NCBI GenBank assembly: GCA_023386255.1
Contig: JAEWKB010000105.1
Span: forward strand, 1 to 6,617
Source: Bacteroidota bacterium
GTDB lineage: Bacteria; Bacteroidota; Bacteroidia; Flavobacteriales; Flavobacteriaceae
DNA: 6,617 bases
Direction of reading: 5' to 3'
A model generated the notes under the pieces. The model had not been told where the DNA came from, searched no databases, and saw nothing but the letters and a program-made list of their open reading frames with translations. This document shows, in pieces, positions 5,901 to 6,617 of the stretch. The position numbers and the translations under genes were made by a program. The first letter of the stretch is position 1. Each line of letters starts with the position of its first letter.

Positions 5901-5981
5901 GAAATTTTAAATGCTAAATTTTGAATGTTGAATTATCGCATTCAAAGAATTTAAAATTTAAAATTCATAATTTAAAATTTC
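5901..5981 (+). repeat. AT-rich interrupted palindrome between accB and accC
   Basis: Nearly the whole 91-nt gap folds on itself. GAAATTTTAAAT (5901-5912) is the exact inverse of ATTTAAAATTTC (5970-5981). Inside, TTGAATG (5921-5927) pairs with CATTCAA (5939-5945) around an 11-nt loop, and the AAATT next to it also finds a partner with a small bulge. The right half carries a 12-nt direct repeat, AATTTAAAATTT, at 5948-5959 and 5969-5980. No T-run follows on this strand, so it is unlikely to be a simple terminator. It may be a small mobile palindrome or an mRNA processing/stability element; both are inference. Confidence -1.
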
Positions 5982-5989
5982 AAAAGAGG

Positions 5990-6617
5990 ATGTTTAAAAA
6001 AATACTAATTGCCAACAGGGGAGAGATTGCACTTCGTGTTATCCGTACCTGCAGGGAGATGGGGATAAAAACGGTAGCAGTATATTCTACTGCCGATGCG
6101 GAAAGCCTTCACGTAAAATTTGCCGATGAGGCAGTTTGCATAGGCCCACCTCCAAGCAACCTTTCGTACCTGAAAATGTCAAACATAATTGCCGCTGCCG
6201 AAATTACCAATGCAGATGCAATACACCCGGGCTACGGTTTCCTTTCGGAAAATGCCAAGTTCTCAAAAATTTGTGGTGAGCACGGTATTAAGTTTATTGG
6301 GGCTTCGCCTGAGATGATTGATAAAATGGGAGATAAAGCTACGGCCAAAGCTACCATGAAGGCAGCCGGCGTACCATGCGTGCCCGGATCTGACGGGCTT
6401 ATAGAATCCTATGAACATGCTGAAAAACTTGCCAATGAATTTGGCTACCCTGTAATGCTTAAAGCTACTGCCGGTGGTGGTGGTAAGGGTATGCGGGCTG
6501 TATGGAAGCAGGAAGAGCTTAAAAAAGCATGGGACAGTGCCAAGCAGGAAGCTGCCGCATCTTTCGGTAACGATGGTATGTACATGGAGAAGCTTATTGA
6601 AGAGCCGCGCCACATTG
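5990..6617 (+). CDS. accC: Biotin carboxylase subunit of acetyl-CoA carboxylase (3' partial)
   Basis: The frame is open to the window end, giving the first 209 residues of a protein normally about 450 long. AccC uses ATP and bicarbonate to carboxylate the biotin on AccB. The N-terminus [20 protein letters not shown] is the standard biotin-carboxylase start, which fixes the ATG at 5990. [10 protein letters not shown] (79-88) ends the N-terminal Rossmann-like domain. The ATP-grasp part begins with [24 protein letters not shown] (113-136), where Lys116 aligns with the ATP-binding Lys116 of E. coli. [13 protein letters not shown] (157-169) carries Lys158 and the glycine-rich loop. The catalytic residues of the C-terminal half lie beyond the window. 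GAGG directly abuts the ATG, too close for a normal ribosome site. All visible motifs point to acetyl-CoA carboxylase, given accB next door, rather than a propionyl- or pyruvate-carboxylase. Confidence -1.
   Translation, partial: MFKKILIANRGEIALRVIRTCREMGIKTVAVYSTADAESLHVKFADEAVCIGPPPSNLSYLKMSNIIAAAEITNADAIHPGYGFLSENAKFSKICGEHGIKFIGASPEMIDKMGDKATAKATMKAAGVPCVPGSDGLIESYEHAEKLANEFGYPVMLKATAGGGGKGMRAVWKQEELKKAWDSAKQEAAASFGNDGMYMEKLIEEPRHI

Noticed and set aside
5986..5989. GAGG before accC as a Shine-Dalgarno site
   Set aside because: It touches the ATG with no spacing, so it cannot act in the normal way at this start. The conserved N-terminus rules out a start further on.
6263..6613. Minus-strand 116-codon frame at the window end
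   Set aside because: It is the shadow of accC, whose plus-strand frame carries all biotin-carboxylase motifs.
1..6617. CRISPR array, tRNA/rRNA gene, transposase, toxin-antitoxin or defence system
   Set aside because: No regularly spaced direct repeats, tRNA-like folds, rRNA sequence or transposase/defence motifs were seen on either strand. The coding content is explained by eight known genes.

Overview
The window reads as the chromosome of a member of the Bacteroidetes, most likely the family Flavobacteriaceae and close to Flavobacterium. The grounds are a cell-surface protein ending in a type IX secretion (T9SS) type B sorting domain, promoter boxes of the Bacteroidetes TTTG / TAnnTTTG type, an intergenic repeat resembling one I know from Flavobacterium genomes, AT-rich spacers without clear Shine-Dalgarno sites, and protein variants typical of the phylum.

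Layout. Positions 1-1379 (+) hold the 3' end of a large secreted, adhesin-like protein gene. It is clearly more GC-rich than everything downstream. A convergent intergenic region (1380-1642) contains a strong terminator for that gene, a flavobacterial-type intergenic repeat and the terminator of the opposing gene ribE (riboflavin synthase, 1643-2233, -). A gap of only 49 bp separates ribE from the divergent pdxA (vitamin B6 synthesis, 2283-3335, +), and it carries facing promoter elements. A well-formed promoter and a potentially folded leader (3358-3449) precede the DUF177/YceD gene (3470-4006) and rpmF (ribosomal protein L32, 4016-4210), which end at a strong terminator. After a 117-bp AT-rich spacer follow fabH (4376-5374), accB (5404-5898) and the first 209 codons of accC (5990 to the window end).

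How the genes fit together. ribE and pdxA make cofactors (riboflavin, pyridoxal phosphate). The YceD-like protein and L32 belong to large-subunit ribosome assembly. FabH, AccB and AccC form the entry of fatty-acid synthesis: biotin-dependent carboxylation of acetyl-CoA, then the first condensation onto malonyl-ACP. The pairing of rpmF with fatty-acid genes is a widespread bacterial arrangement.

This is mainly a core-genome region, and I see no new defence, mobile or biosynthetic system in it. The points worth a second look are non-coding: the ribE/pdxA promoter arrangement, related palindromic motifs upstream of DUF177-rpmF and fabH, the possible DUF177-rpmF leader fold, an AT-rich palindromic element between accB and accC, and the flavobacterial repeat.
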